A DNA stretch of 64,000 nt from Megaleporinus macrocephalus (GCA_021613375.1 JAJQXZ010000044.1:1-64000); one strand, 5' to 3'; numbered from the stretch's first letter, positions 43,998 through 56,558 are shown. The notes: generated from the letters alone by a model not told the origin. Translations and numbers: made by a program.

Positions 43998-45921
43998 AAC
44001 ACTGAACGGGCCATTCTTAAGATATTTGTTACCTTATATCTATCTTACTCTAACCAGAAACAGATAAAGCCCCCCCCCCTCTTCGGATGACCAATGTTTT
44101 TTATTTCTAGTATTACAAGTTTTCATTTAATATATGCAGTCATTGTGTAGAGAGAGAACAATAAACATACAAACAAACAAACAGGGATTGCCAAGGAGAA
44201 TAAAGGATTTGGGAAGAAAAAGAAAAAAAAAACGGTAGAGATGAAAAAACCAAACAAACAATAAAAATTAAGCATTTATACATACAAACAAACAAACGAG
44301 AGAAACAGAAATTGTAATATTTGTGCATTGAGCTGAAGCCATTTATAATACCTACCATAAATATTTTGTGTGGTGGTGTGTGTATATGTATGTGTGTGTA
44401 TATGTATGTGTGTGTTGGCCTCTTGAATATTGTTAGTTTTAACCATTACAGTGCAGCTAAAATAAAATAAAAAAAACAGGAGTGGTACAGGATTACGGCT
44501 GCTGGTGCCACAGCATGTTTACATTGCTGCAGTAGGGTTTGCCACTATATATGTCACTGTGTTGCTGTGAGTCACTGAGCTGGGTCAAGGGATCTTTATA
44601 CAACAGAAAGAAAACAGGAGATGGCTATGAAGCGAACGCCTATTTGTCCTGCAACGTTTGACCAAAAAGTCCACTCTACTTGAAAAACAAATGAACGTTC
44701 AGTAATTGCAATAGAAGCTTTGGATGCGAACTTGAATTAGCAAGAAGGCGTCTGCTGGGACCGCTCCGAGCACCGTAGTTATTTGCACTACTTACATCTA
44801 CACTGAAGTCAGCTCGGACTGCTAAAGTCGATTTCTCCTTTCGCTCCTAACCCAGCAGCTCTGAGCCGTAATTAGCCCTTTGCAAGGAGCGGACCCCGGT
44901 GAGAAACCTATGTAAATGCGGCGAAATGAGATTCAGATCTTGGATGGAAAAGCAGCAGGGTTGGGATGTGATAAGGAGGAGCGATATCGCTGGGGAGAAC
45001 AAAGTGCACTGATTACATTTATTTCCACTGACCTGTTCCCAGAGCACAGTAGGAGAACCTGCACTGAGCTTTAGGCTGCTGCCCTGCACATTTCTTCATG
45101 AATTATTTCAGCAATCTCTTCTTTCTGCACAGCTTGGTTTGGGACCCCTCTACCAGAATCTTGCCCTGGAATCTAAAACAATGCTAATTTGATCTCTGCA
45201 GGTTACACCTACCATGCCTTTGTTTTAAGTGTGTTATCCAAGACGGTACATGGTAGAGCTGCAACAAATAATATGATCGCGTTCGCTACATTAGAACATT
45301 TCATTAAAGTGTTGGAAAACAGGAAAGCCGTCAGGACAGCTGACTGGTGTGTCACGTTTATGAGCCCAGCCATTTTAAACAAAACTCTAGCTTCTCATTA
45401 GTGGCACGCTGCTGCCAGCTCTGCACACCGGACTCCGTGTGATTGGGTAGAGCTTGAGAGATTCTCGTAATTCCAGGTGACAGTAACACTTGTAACTCCA
45501 GGTGCTGCTGCCTGGTGCTGTGCAGAAGATTCCTGCGTCTTCTGATTTCCAGCCAGCTAGCGGGCTCTTACTTTTGTTTATTACCAAGAATAAACCAGGG
45601 GGTGCTGCTAGCTAGCCGTCCAGCGTGGTAGGATAATTATTCACGGTGCACTGGCCGTTAAAGCCAGTGTGGCTGAGTTTAGTGGAGGCTTTGTTATGAA
45701 GTTTCCGGTGGTTTGAAAAACCCATGTTTGCTAAAAACGTGTTTGAACAATGAATTGTCTAAACTCTACGCCTAACCAGAGAGAAGTGAAGAACCTGCAT
45801 CTTGTGGTGTACTAGAGGTTCTAATCTGTTTGTTACAAACAAGAAAATAAGAAGGTTGGTTTCCCACACTAGTCCTGGAACCTAGTCCATTAAAAGGGAA
45901 ATTCCAGGACTATACTCTTAA
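43998..45921. other. Intronic sequence, no gene seen
   Basis: Contains a (C)11 run at 44070, CAAA-type low complexity at 44160-44300 and (GT)-rich text at 44370-44415. 44600-45110 is repeat-free and mixed; a weak regulatory candidate only. Confidence 0.35.
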
Positions 45922-46410
45922 AAAAAGATGGTTCTTTAGGTGTTCTTGAGTAAGTGCTTCTATTTAGAACTATTTCATACTTAAATGGTTCTTTGTAGTG
46001 TTGCACCGATACCGATACCGATACCGATACCATGAAGCTTATTGTCTAAATGGCTGCATGTGTTTCTGCATTGTGGCAATTTTTATTTTTTCATAGCTCA
46101 AACTTTTTAATGTGCAGTTACTCAACCAGTAAGTGATTCTTTCAAGTTTATTATATCTTATTTAGGATAAGACATAAAAATACAACATATAAAAAGTGGA
46201 ACACTATAAATATCAGGATTTATAGCCATATATCGAGCATTTAAGTCAGAGTTGGTATCGGTATCGGTACTCGGTATCGGCAGATACCTGAAAAGCTGGT
46301 ATTGGTAAGAAAAAAGTGATATCGGTGCATCCCTAGTTCTTTGCATGGTGAAAGTGTTTTTATATAGTTTTTATATAGACCCAGTGTGTAGATGGTTCTG
46401 TAAAGCACCA
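45922..46410. repeat. GGTTCTTT-type repeat split by a hAT-like insertion
   Basis: Left part aaaaaagatggttcttt, aggtgttcttgagtaag and right part gttctttgcatggtgaaa, gtgtttttatatag, gatggttctgtaaagcacc form a familiar fish repeat once the insertion at 45996-46335 and one copy of its 8-bp target site are removed. Confidence 0.55.
45996..46335. mobile_element. 340-bp hAT-like MITE with perfect 8-bp target-site duplication
   Basis: Starts TAGTGTTGCACCGATACCG and ends GATATCGGTGCATCCCTA, flanked by gttctttg at 45988-45995 and 46336-46343. The inner ends carry repeated accgat motifs. Non-coding. Confidence 0.88.
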
Positions 46411-48088
46411 AACGATGAAGATAAGAAAGACTACAATGAACATCTAGACCAGATGTGCTCTACTAAACTGAAAGCCTTGCAGTGTTGGCTTTGTAGAGTG
46501 CTGATGAACATCAAGCTCTTTATTTACACATTACTGCTGTAATAGTTGTTCTATTGTCTTTCAGTATGATTTAGTGAATTTGTCATGTAGGTTAGCTGAG
46601 GTTAGCTGATTAGCATCTGTTTGATCAAGATTGATCAAGTTTTCTGAGGATTTTTGTGGTTTGAGGTTGATCTACTCCAAGATGCTGGGTGGTGATTGAT
46701 GTCGTTTCATGGTCTGGGGTAGGAGGTTGGGGCAAATGTAACTGAAATGACCATCCCTGACATTCACTGCCTTCCTCCGAAGAGATTTAAGAACACACAC
46801 TCGTAGCATCTCCAAGCGTATTAAGTCGGCTCGCTGGATTCTGTCATTTGAGCAGAATTTGTTCAATTATTTAAGCAGGTTTCATTTGTAGCTCATCACA
46901 AAAGAAAACTGCAGAGCGTAGGCTGCTCTGTGTTTGCTCAAGATGGGAAGATACAAAGTAAAGACACAAAGTGAATAATCATAGTGTTTCCCATGAATCT
47001 TAGGACATCTCCCGCTGCCCTTTAATCCCTGCTGGCGTTATCCCCTCAGCAGGGCTCCAATCCCTCGTTCAGGCCACAAGGTTCATCTGAACTGAGACTT
47101 GTTGTGAATGTAAGATTTATAGGCTCATCATTGTCAGTCTGTTTGATGATATGTGAAGTCTCTGGAGTCGAATGAAGTAAAACAGATTGCTGTCCTGTTG
47201 TGTGTTCACCATCAAGCTTAGACAAACAAATATGTTAGATCTTGTTGGCGAACTCAAAGAAGTTTGTTGAAGAAACTGTTACTTTTCCAATTTTTCCATC
47301 ACGGTCGTGACCTCGCGCTCACGTTTTTGCAAGCCATTGAACGCCGCTGAACGCCACTCAACCTCCTCACTCGCTGGATTTTTTGTTATTTTTCTTTCTC
47401 CAAACGCCAGTGCATTTGTGGTTGCCATGGCAGCGTCTCGTTCCGTTGTCAAGTGAGCGTTGGTTATGATGAGTAATATGTAGCTCAGCTCAGATCATGC
47501 TGTGTGTATTCAGTCCATGTTTTCTCTTTGATCAGTCCTTTTTAAAAAGAGCGCAACTACCAGCAGCTTTTTAAAATATTGTACTGAAACGTGACGAATA
47601 TAGAAACACTCCAGTGTTATATCGGTGTTATTACAGGTCCTAAAGCAATTTCTCTAGGGTTGTAAAACAATAGCTGTGATGGTAATGTATGGTCAGTCTC
47701 AACCAGTGATTCTGGCTCCTTCCTTGTGACATTTGGGCTAGAAAATATATCTGGAGACACGTTTCACTGTAGAGGAAACAAAGGTTTGTATGGTGTATAT
47801 GCCTTGGCGAACTGTGACCATCAGTGCTCGGTCTTTGCTTTGTTTTATAAGTGATAAAACGTGTTGAAAATAAAGGATAAACACCTCTATGATAAAATAC
47901 CTCCCCTGCTAGGAATTCTGATGATATGTATGTTGTTTCACATAAACATGTTTTGGGTGTTCTAGATTTCCTTGTATCTACACACATTGTCGATTTTAGC
48001 TGCTCCATTGAACATACAGGAGCTACACTTACAGACTGTACTGACTTTACATCTACATGGTGGACACACAAGGTAATGAATTGACACA
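46411..48088. other. Intronic sequence, no gene supported
   Basis: A 153-codon minus-strand frame (47640-48101) has no domain I recognise and its upstream end overlaps the boundary of the MITE at 48089. 47280-47480 is CpG-richer with aacgccgctgaacgcc duplications. Confidence 0.35.
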
Positions 48089-48636
48089 GGTTGTGTCTCA
48101 AAACCTAGTGAGCTGCCTAAATAGGCTGGCCCAATTCTTATATACCTTTAACGTGCTGTCTACTGCGGCACCTTATTTTGCCCTGATTTTAAGGGAGCAT
48201 TGTAACGCTTCCTTAGCTGCTAAGGCAATCTCATGATGCAACGTGGCGGACGAAAGTGGAGCTACTAGCAGAGAAGTCATCTTGAAATGTAAGATATTTG
48301 ATTCTCTCTGGAGTTTTAATGTGTTTCTGGTCATATAATCACACAAAACAGTATTTTATTATCAACTCTGTAACGAGTCCTTCACCATTTAGCAGTTTTA
48401 CACTCGAGACATTAGGATTTTTAAGCCTCGGGCTATTGTTTTGGATGCTGGCCGGTAGCTTAGTGACCAGCTAAACCACCGGTGGCGTGCTGTAGTGGGC
48501 GGGAACAAGCCATGACGCAGTCTCTCTCTAACTAGAGCGTCTCAGTAATCTGTTTTATGAGGAGAGAACGCTGCTCCTTACACAGCTGCCTATCTAGACA
48601 GCCTACTTAGACACTCAATAGGATTTGAGACACACC
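48089..48636. mobile_element. 548-bp MITE with TGTGTCTCAAA ends, copy b
   Basis: Starts ggttgtgtctcaaaaccta and ends caataggatttgagacacacc. Shares the interior of 37773-38371, including accaccggtggcgtgctg, ttacactcgagacatta and tctgttttatgaggagag, with small deletions. Target-site duplication is unclear. Confidence 0.75.
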
Positions 48637-48644
48637 CAGTGTGT

Positions 48645-48928
48645 TTAAACACTCCAGCACCACTGCTGGAGTGGTCTTATCCACTTGTACTAACACACCT
48701 CCACCCATGTCTCTGCAGTGCTGAGAATGTCACACCATCCAAATAATACCTGCTCTGTGGTGGTCCTGTGGGGGTCCTGATCATTAAAGAACAGAGTAAT
48801 AAAGTATACAGAGAATCAGATGAACTACAGTCTGTAAGTGTAGCTCCTATATGTTCAGTGGAGCTGATACAGTGGGCAGTGAGTGTAGATATAAGTAGGT
48901 GGTTTTATTATTATAGCTAGTGTGTGTA

Positions 48929-48930
<2 letters not shown>
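48645..48930 (+). mobile_element. Tc1-related non-autonomous element known from otophysan fish
   Basis: Text order cactccagcaccactgct, ctctgcagtgctgagaatg, ccaaataatacctgctct, gtggtggtcctgtggggg, ctacagtctgtaagtg, tggagctgatacagtggg and taggtggttttattat matches a very common Tc1-related repeat that I recall from catfish and characins. The right end normally continues gttatggctgatcgg, but here it runs into a (TA)n tract. Boundaries are approximate. Confidence 0.6.
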
Positions 48931-48934
<4 letters not shown>

Positions 48935-49018
<84 letters not shown>

Positions 49019-49022
49019 TATA
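48935..49022. repeat. (TA)n microsatellite
   Basis: About 80 bp of TA, starting within tgtgtgtatatatgtatata and ending taaatatatat. It interrupts or ends the Tc1-related repeat to its left. Confidence 0.95.
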
Positions 49023-49480
49023 TCTGGTGGTATCCAATGCCCGATGTAATTATTGATCTGATGATGATAATATCTCTTGAACAGTTGTCTGCTGATGCTG
49101 ATGTGGTTCAGATATCGTTATCAAACCATTCAGGTGTGGGCAAGTTGTATATGTGTGACATATGTAACAGACTGTCTTCAGCATTGAAAAAGATCTTTAT
49201 TAAGCCTTAAACAAACTCCACGCTGCCTGTGTGGGCACCACCTCTGCAGTACCTGGAATCAGGAGCTGCATTGCAGGGCGAGTGTAAACATGGGCTGAAT
49301 TGACGGGAGGATGATCTGATCATCACGAATGGTAATCCTAAATGTAAACAGTGCCTCGTTTTAGCCTCAACTTTAGCTTTTAACTTTATTATTGTGCCAG
49401 CTTGGCAAAGTCTAGCTTTGCTGTAGTTCGTTTTCAGTGCGTCGGAGCTACAGATGGACGCTAGCTGCTTCATCTCATTC
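49023..49480. other. Intronic sequence, no gene seen
   Basis: A minus-strand frame of 88 codons (49207-49473) has no domain. Nothing else is recognised. Confidence 0.3.
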
Positions 49481-50480
49481 CCTCAAACTTTTTTTTTCAG
49501 TCAGACCTTTGGGCAGCGAGGCGCAGTAGCATATTTGCTTGGTACTCTTCAGCTACACGGATCGCGCAGACAGATGGCGTCCTGCACGCCGAACGTGACG
49601 GGCGGGCAGGATACGGACCCCTCCGTTATCAGCGGCAAGTTCTCCAGCCCCAACGTCCCAGAGGGAAGAGAGCCAACGCAACATTTATTAATTGTCAGCA
49701 GATAATTCCCAAATAAAAAGCGCTCCGGTGCCTCGCCCTCTCCGCAGTGCTGGGATCAGCAGGGAAGAGGGAGCGAGCTTCTCTGGCCTGACATGAAGTA
49801 TTACTGAGCCAAGTTTCTCCCATGACTCAGAAATATTACTAATGTGGATGGTGGATAGTGCTGGCGCAGCCCTTTTTCCACGCCTAACACTTCTCCAAAA
49901 AACTAGAAATCAGCTTACATGCGAGCTTTCTAGGCATCGGCGAGGTAGCGGGGAGGAGGTATAATCGTATTAATGACATAATGGTGCTCCTTTGCCTCGG
50001 AAATATGACAGCTGCTTTTGCCTTTGTGGCACTCGCTGTCATTTCACTGCTGTATGTTCCACCACAGACAGTAGAAAGGGGAGGAGGCGTGTTAGCACTG
50101 AGGCTAATTTAGTCTCATTTTCACACACCATTCTAGGAGGTGGGAGGCCTGTTAACGATTTGGCAGCCGAGCTGGAAGGAAAACTTTTCATTAGAATGTT
50201 ATTCCTTCGGAGGTCATTGCAGGAATCTGCTTATTTATGCTGGGCGCAAGCCACGCCGCGCCATTTAGCCCGAGTGATTGGATGATGCTCGGAGCTGACA
50301 AGGAAAGGTGTGAGATGGAGATTTACATGATTAACCAATTTACTGTTAACCACCAAATAAACAATTGCTTGTCCAACACTGCTGGATAAAAAAGGTTAAT
50401 TTTATTTCCAATAAACAAGAGTTCCTGTTTGAATAGGCAGGTTTATTATGAGGTGGAATTGCATGTGTGAGGGCACAACA
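49481..50480. promoter_or_regulatory. Repeat-free stretch, candidate conserved non-coding element(s)
   Basis: One of the longest repeat-free, evenly mixed stretches in the putative intron. Landmarks are aaccaccaaataaacaattg, ggttaattttatttcc, cgtattaatgacataatgg and ggaggcctgttaacg. An acceptor-like ctttttttttcag ends at 49500 and is followed by an open frame, but in phase 1 with exon 1 this frame stops within 10 codons, so an exon is not called. Confidence 0.35.
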
Positions 50481-50599
50481 GGCAGTTGGCTCTAGATAGA
50501 CTTACGTTAATGAAGGCTTTAGACACGGATAGCAGTGTTTAGGTTCACTTTTCAGAAGGACAGTAACGCAATTCATGTGATGTACCATATTAAAAGCAG

Positions 50600-50713
50600 A
50601 CCTCCACAAATAAGAATCAGAATCTGAATTGTTTATTCGCCATGTATGTCACACATAGAAGAAATCTGTCTTGGTGAGGCACACATGTATGACATGTAAC
50701 AAGAACCCAACAC
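50600..50713 (-). mobile_element. 3' end of the LINE at 51569-52190
   Basis: Reverse-strand reading gives catggcgaataaacaattca, then gattctgattctt, a poly(A) signal (AATAAA) followed by the short repeated tail common in teleost LINEs. The link to the open frame at 51740-52180 is broken by the element at 50714-51568. Confidence 0.55.
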
Positions 50714-51568
50714 TAGAGATGGACCAATCAGCGTTTTTGAGCCCGATTCCGATCGCCGATCACCTTTCAGCGAGATCGGCCAATAGCTGATACTGATCTA
50801 GGGCGGGGCTATATGCCACGGCAGGGCCACATGTAGTTATTAGTGCAAGCAAGTCATGAAACATGGTCTAAACTGGTTTATTACCATTTTTAATGAGCAC
50901 ATATGAAACAGCTTAATATTTTTAACAAAATTATCAGTAAATAAACAAAGTAAATCAAACTAATATCCCCAATACTGCAATCATTTAATTTAGACCCTTA
51001 ATTTAAAACTAAAAAAGCTAATTAAATAAATCATTAAACTCAGACTTTGTTATTTTAAACTAAATCTGTAATCATTAAATGTAGAATATTGAATTTCTGC
51101 TGCTGTTCTGTTTGTACCGATCAGATCTGGTCTGTAGGTGTTCTGGGTTGTTTGTTTTGTGCTCTGCTGTTTGCTGATACTCACTGTATTCAGCTGTGTG
51201 GTGTCTCTATAAACCGTATCAGGTTAGTAGTGTTAAATGTCTTTGTCTTGGTTCCCCAACGAGACACGGTTAATTTTACAGATTTTAAAAATGAGTCTGC
51301 ATCACATACGGCAACACGCTGCCAGACGGACGCAACGCGAAGGAAAACTTTTCTCGCGAGGCCGTCGCTTTAATCAGTCTGTGGAAAATGAAAGGGTATG
51401 TGTTCCCACCTAGCGGTTCAGATAGGAACTGCAGGGACCTGGCCGGAGGGGGTTTCAACGAAGCGCTAGCTGGAAATGCAGAAATTAAGCTTGTTTGTTT
51501 AAGGCTATTGATCGGCTCTCGGGATCGGCTAAATTGGAGAAATATCGGCCGATCACATATTATCTCTA
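50714..51568. mobile_element. hAT-like element (TAGAGATGG ends), copy 3, inserted in a LINE tail
   Basis: Starts TAGAGATGGACCAATCAGC; the right end is near atcggccgatcacatatta, tctcta. Shares gcaagcaagtcatgaaacat with copy 1 and the right half (gtcgctttaatcagtctgtg, ggaactgcagggacctgg) with inverted copy 2. Flanks acccaaca and acacaact agree at 6 of 8 bases, so the exact boundary is uncertain. Confidence 0.7.
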
Positions 51569-52190
51569 CACAACTCGATACAATAAATAGAATAAGAATA
51601 AGGAATAATAAAAGTAATAAAGAACCAGGAAAGGTGCTGATGAAATATTTGAAAATCTGTGCTTATACATGTACAAATATTCTACACATAAGAGAGTCTG
51701 AGTAGATATATATTATATTATAAGAGCTATTACTTACAGAATCTGTACAGCTGTGCTAATAGGCATTGCATTACAAAGGAGTTCCTGTAATACAGTGAAC
51801 TTCAGTTCAAGTATGAGTTTGAAGTGCATGGCGACCACAGTGGTTAATGAGAGTAGCGGCTCTGGGGAAAAAGCTGTTAGCATGTCTGGTTGTGCTGGTC
51901 TCGATGGTCTTGAGTCTTCTGCCAGAGGGAAGTGTCTGGAAAATGTGATGTCCAGGAGGAGGAGAGGAGTGAGCTGTAAGGAACCAAACCAGATGGTTAT
52001 GGAAGATGTGAGAATGGACTCGATGATCGCTGTGTAGAACTGTATCATCAGAGTCTGTGGCAGGTTGAATTTCTTCAGCTGTCTCAGGAAGAACATTCTC
52101 TGCTGTGCTTTCTTGGCTATGAAAGATAAGATATTCCTTATAAGGTAAGATAAGGAATGTTTTACCCACCTTCTTCAAGATAAAAAAATT
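51569..52190 (-). pseudogene. C-terminal part of a decayed LINE ORF2 plus 3' UTR (L2/Rex1-like)
   Basis: On the minus strand, 52096-51960 reads RQLKKFNLPQTLMIQFY and IIESILTSSITIWFGS, the conserved end of the reverse-transcriptase protein of L2/Rex1-type LINEs. A frame change and internal deletion of about 60 residues follow, after which another frame gives TLPSGRRLKTIETST and RHANSFFPRAATLIN, also standard for this protein's end. The sequence to 51569 looks like 3' UTR. No upstream polymerase core is present: the copy is 5' truncated. Confidence 0.75.
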
Positions 52191-53929
52191 ATAGACGGTG
52201 TGGTGGAGAGCTACTGGGCCACATTAAATCTAGGCTCTTAGCTTTTATGTTTGCTTAAACCAGTAACCAGTGGACTAGTAGACAGTAAAATATACTCTAG
52301 AACTGTAGAATATATAACATCCATGTGGCCACTGTGTTACAAGACTGTGGCCAATATATGCAGTAGGGAGTGGAAGTGTGTTCATCACTGTTTTACTAGG
52401 AAGTGAAGGAACATGTGATTACTTCCTATCGGTATATATTCCATTGAATGTCTCGGAGGAGTTCTAGGACAGCGTGCAATACGCAGCTAACACCACGGCT
52501 AAATTAGACCAAAAGTGTGACAGTGTGAAAATGTTAAGAGAATTAATGTTAAGAGCTTCGGATGACATGGCTTCAAACTCCCTGCTTAAAAAACCCCACT
52601 TGTTACTGTTGAAATCTGTCCTCATTAAACTTGGCTGTGTAGTGCCATTGCTTTATAGCAGTATGTTGACGGACTGTAAATTAAATGAGGTAAATTAAAT
52701 GTAAAAGCTGAAATGAAATGAAATGACTGTATTAATAAGAGTATTTTATGTAAATTGTAAATACAGTATTCTGGCTAAGGAGATTATGTCATGCAGGTTC
52801 AGGTTGCTGTTGACAGGTCATTTACAAACATTGGCACGCCAGCACTGGAGCATTTCCCAATAATAAAACCCCTCACATTTCTATTCTTTTCCCACTTTTA
52901 TGTTGTGTTAGGAGGTTATTAGCTAGACAATCAGGTTTAGGAAATGACTATTAAAAAAAAAATCAAATATATGCATATATATGTGTATTTATATCTGTTT
53001 GGGTGATAAATAAATAAATAAATAAATAAATAAATACAGTGTTATCAAAGCGTTTAATTGTCTGTTTGTTATTAGAACCGGTCTGCTTGCACCATTTGAC
53101 TCGCTGGTTGGCAGACTTACTATTTAATTTTTTAATTTAGACACCTATAAACACATTTATCCTTGAACTTGAGATACATTACGTTAAATGCTTACATTTA
53201 TTTATTTACTTTTTACCGAGGTTGTACCACCTGCCATGGTAGGCAGAATTGTTCCAACCAAAATGAATTTTCTTTTTTCAAAAAAGAGCTGCTCACCTTA
53301 GCATTGCACCATGAAAGTCACTTGGGGTCTTCTTTGTGATGGTATATACCTGCCCCTCTTTTGGAAAAAAAATGTTCTGCTTGTGCTACCTGACATCTGA
53401 AGATGTAAGAACTTTAGTGGACAAATGTTTCTCAGTGAGTTAAGTGCTGTCAAAGTTTACAGTATTTTGAAGATAAAATCACACCAAACCATTTTGTTGA
53501 CAATGATATATAACTGTATTGCTTTTTAAAATAGTGTTTACTTAATCAACATATATGGTTGGATGGTTGCAGCACCTGATACTTTTAGACTTTTGGATGC
53601 AATGAAAACTGTTTAACATATAAAAGATACTGTTGAAGCATTTAATAAATGGTATAAAGGTATTTATAAATTATAAATTGGGAAAATAATGGACAAGAAA
53701 ACTCAAAAAATAACCATATTAAGATTATTAAGTCTATTTATGCTTTACCAGAACAATCATGAACTTGTTGTTGTGTCAGTGTGCCTGGCTTTGTTTGGTT
53801 TTAAAAGAAAGAGATGTGTTTGTGTTCATTATAAGCTATTAAGTCTTTAGGAAGGTTAGCATTAGTTATGCTTTGTTCTTCAGGCTTGAGGTTCTAGGAC
53901 TGTATATCGTAAAAACAAGTTCCCAAAAT
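52191..53929. other. AT-rich intronic sequence, no gene seen
   Basis: (AAAT)n lies at 53006-53036. A 74-codon frame at 52474-52698 has no domain. Confidence 0.35.
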
Positions 53930-54142
53930 TGCAACTTTACAGGAGAGACCAAAAACATACTTTGCTTTCAATGTAAGTCAATGGAACCAGAATTTTTTCC
54001 AAACTATTTTGAAGCACTTCTACTGGTCCGTTAGTCATAAAAAATTTGCACAATGTATACGGCCATTGCCGTGTTTAAATGATGTAGAAAACTCAAAATC
54101 GACAAAAATGGAAATGCATGTTTTCCAATGGACAGCGACGAT
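53930..54142. repeat. Dispersed repeat related to the MITE at 36579-36722
   Basis: Ends with ttttccaatggacagcgac, gat, the same end as the 17-bp inverted repeat at 36722, and carries gccgtgtttaaatgatg and ctttcaatgtaagtcaatgg. The left end is diverged. Confidence 0.55.
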
Positions 54143-54689
54143 ATGTTGTAGTGAACTTAAGGGAGCCTGGCTTTGAATTGAGTGAGCCCAGCCAGCTAAC
54201 TGAAGGAGTCTTGAGCTTGTCTTGATATATACAGCCCACCTATCAGCACTGCGTTCTGCAGTCCATATAAAAAACACTTTTTAACGTCTCAGTTCAAAAC
54301 AGAATACATCCAATGTGTGCATATCATCTTCTACACTGGCTCTGAAAGTACTAACACATTTCAGAACCAGAGCTGTCCGTCGTACAGTTACACGCCTGTT
54401 AAGAACGAGGGTCAGTCGCCAAGTCCTCAGTCGCCGCTGCTGTAGAAAGGCTCAGTGGAAGTGCGGTAACGATGCTGCAGTGGGTTGATCAGCTCACTTT
54501 TGATGCCAATTTTGGTTTCTCAGAAGCGTCGGTTGAAGACTATCAGAGGGTGAAGTAGCTTATTGAACAAGTCCAATCAAGCGACCACAAAACGAGGAAC
54601 CGCATTCCGCACTGACAGATGGCGCAGAGCTCCAGCGCGTTCCTGCAAAAAACTGAGAGCGCTTATCATCGATGCTGGACTCCATTAAC
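54143..54689. other. Intronic sequence, nothing recognised
   Basis: No exon, RNA gene or repeat boundary visible. Confidence 0.3.
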
Positions 54690-55640
54690 AGCTACATGGT
54701 CGTTTTAATGTCTTGGAAGGTCCAATTTTACTGCCACCACGTTCCGTTCAGCTGGGACAGATAAACATAACAGCGCCTCCCCGGAGTTGCATTACTTTGC
54801 TAATGACTTCTGTTCTGCATATTTCCTTGCGTGTTCTGGCGGCTCGGCGAGCTCAAGTCTGAAGTCTTAATCTGGTGCCGTCCGGCTCTCCTGTTATGAA
54901 GAAAGGAGGAATATGAACTCGTTTTTATATCGAAGGAAGGCGCTACTGTCGCTTTCCTGAGTGCATAAAACAAGCTCTGACAGATAGAATCACTCTCTAA
55001 ATGATTTATGCAGTAAAGAAAGCATCTCCTCCACATTAGCTGTCACTAGCACTTTCTCCGCGCATTCACCAGCGTTGCCTTTTGTTCCGAGAGAGGCGTG
55101 CAGAGGGGCTGATGCTGCTTTTAGGTCAATGCAGGGAGGGGAGAAAACGGAGTGAGTGAAACCAAATTAAGCTGAATAAAGAGTGTTTTGATCTGTCTTT
55201 TCGCTCGGAACAGTCGGCCGGCGGCAGGAAAAAAGCCCATTTCGCCGCACACCGGGCCTGACGCTTACAGGCGTGTGACATGAACTGTGCGTGTGGAGCA
55301 ATTTGTGGATTTTTTAGCTCACGTGATCCGGCCAGGACTCCAGCTGCCTGGTCGGTTCTAAGTTTGTGTGCAAGGGACACAGTCAAAGTTACAGTCGTAT
55401 GAATAAGCAGAAATTATAATTAATGAGCCTCCCTCCTCAGTTGTCTTGGTTTTGCTTCTCGGAAACACCTAAATGTGCCAAATCGTGTATATTTTTCATG
55501 ATTATTTAGTCTTTTTTCCAGCGCCGGCCTGCTGTTGTGGGCATCTGGCGGTTAATCTGAATATTAAATGACCTGCTGCCTGTATCGGTTGATAGTCTGG
55601 TCTCTGTGCTGTCAACGCTACAATCAAGCAAACAAACGCG
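54690..55640. promoter_or_regulatory. Repeat-free stretch, candidate conserved non-coding elements
   Basis: Repeat-free and evenly mixed. Landmarks are ttactttgctaatgact, aaccaaattaagctgaat, agaaattataattaatgag and ttcatgattatttagtc. The last two give a TAATTA core near 55418. Suggestive of enhancers; no conservation evidence. Confidence 0.35.
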
Positions 55641-56232
55641 TCCGCGGTTCGTCACGTCGGTTTGCCCGAAACTAACCCGATAATAAGGGCACGCTCAATG
55701 TGGCTTAATCCAGTTTACTTTCCGCCTCTCGGTTAATTCTTATACGTGACCCGTGCATACGCCCCCTCAAAGAACACACACTTTTGTTTGAAGTGAGGCT
55801 TTTAATATTGTGACAGCTATGAATGTCAAAAGCAGTCAGCAGTGAACATGCTGGAATATTGTAGAACAAAGAAAGCCGGGGAAAGAGACACAGAGAGAAG
55901 GAGAATGTTCCGTGGCCTACTGGTCACTGCTATTTAGAAATAATTACATTTTGCTACAAAGAACTTCAAGAAAATGAAGTGGAAGAACATAGATTTCACA
56001 CTCAAAACCTCGCCGCAGCTCCTGTTTCCTGAAGCGAGCCCAGACCGGAGCGCTACTTCTACTTATAATATACACTATATACAAAAGACTGTGAAAAAAA
56101 GTGAGACTGTGGTGGGTGGGCCTGCTCTATAGCCTCTAGAGACGCTCCCCTCAGAAGATAATTTGCATAATTGTGCAAAGTAAGATGCAGGCTGGTGCAC
56201 TTTGAGAGCAAAATGAAGAGAAATTAGATCTA
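55641..56232. other. Intronic sequence, nothing recognised
   Basis: No exon, repeat boundary or RNA gene visible. Confidence 0.3.
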
Positions 56233-56558
56233 TGAAGAACATAGTACTCTACATGAATTTGTTCTTTAGTAATTTAATCATCAACAGCACTGGCTGTAGG
56301 GTATGAACGGTGAACGCACAGCACAAAGATCACAGCTAGAAAGCATTGTAAAGAGCTGAACAGTTCACAAATGGTTCACAAACTTGGTTTCAGTTGGGTT
56401 CAACTGGGTTCAACTATAAAACTCTTCACTGGAGATACTTAGATGGTATGTGACTTAGATGATACTTAGATGACATGAAGAACATAGTACTCTACATGAA
56501 TTTGTTCTTTAGTAATTTAATCATCAACAGCACTGGCTGTAGGGTCTAAACGGTGAAC
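56233..56558. repeat. Near-perfect 80-bp direct repeat, 243 bp apart
   Basis: 56233-56315 and 56476-56558 share tgaagaacatagtactctac, atgaatttgttctttag, taatttaatcatcaacagc and actggctgtagggt almost base for base. Between them lie short gatacttagatg repeats. Likely a recent small duplication. Confidence 0.85.

Noticed and set aside
47640..48101. 153-codon minus-strand frame
   Set aside because: No domain or codon pattern recognised, and it runs into a MITE boundary; most likely chance.
49486..49700. Acceptor-like ctttttttttcag followed by an open frame
   Set aside because: The open frame is not in phase with exon 1 (phase 1 reading stops within 10 codons), and no domain is recognised.
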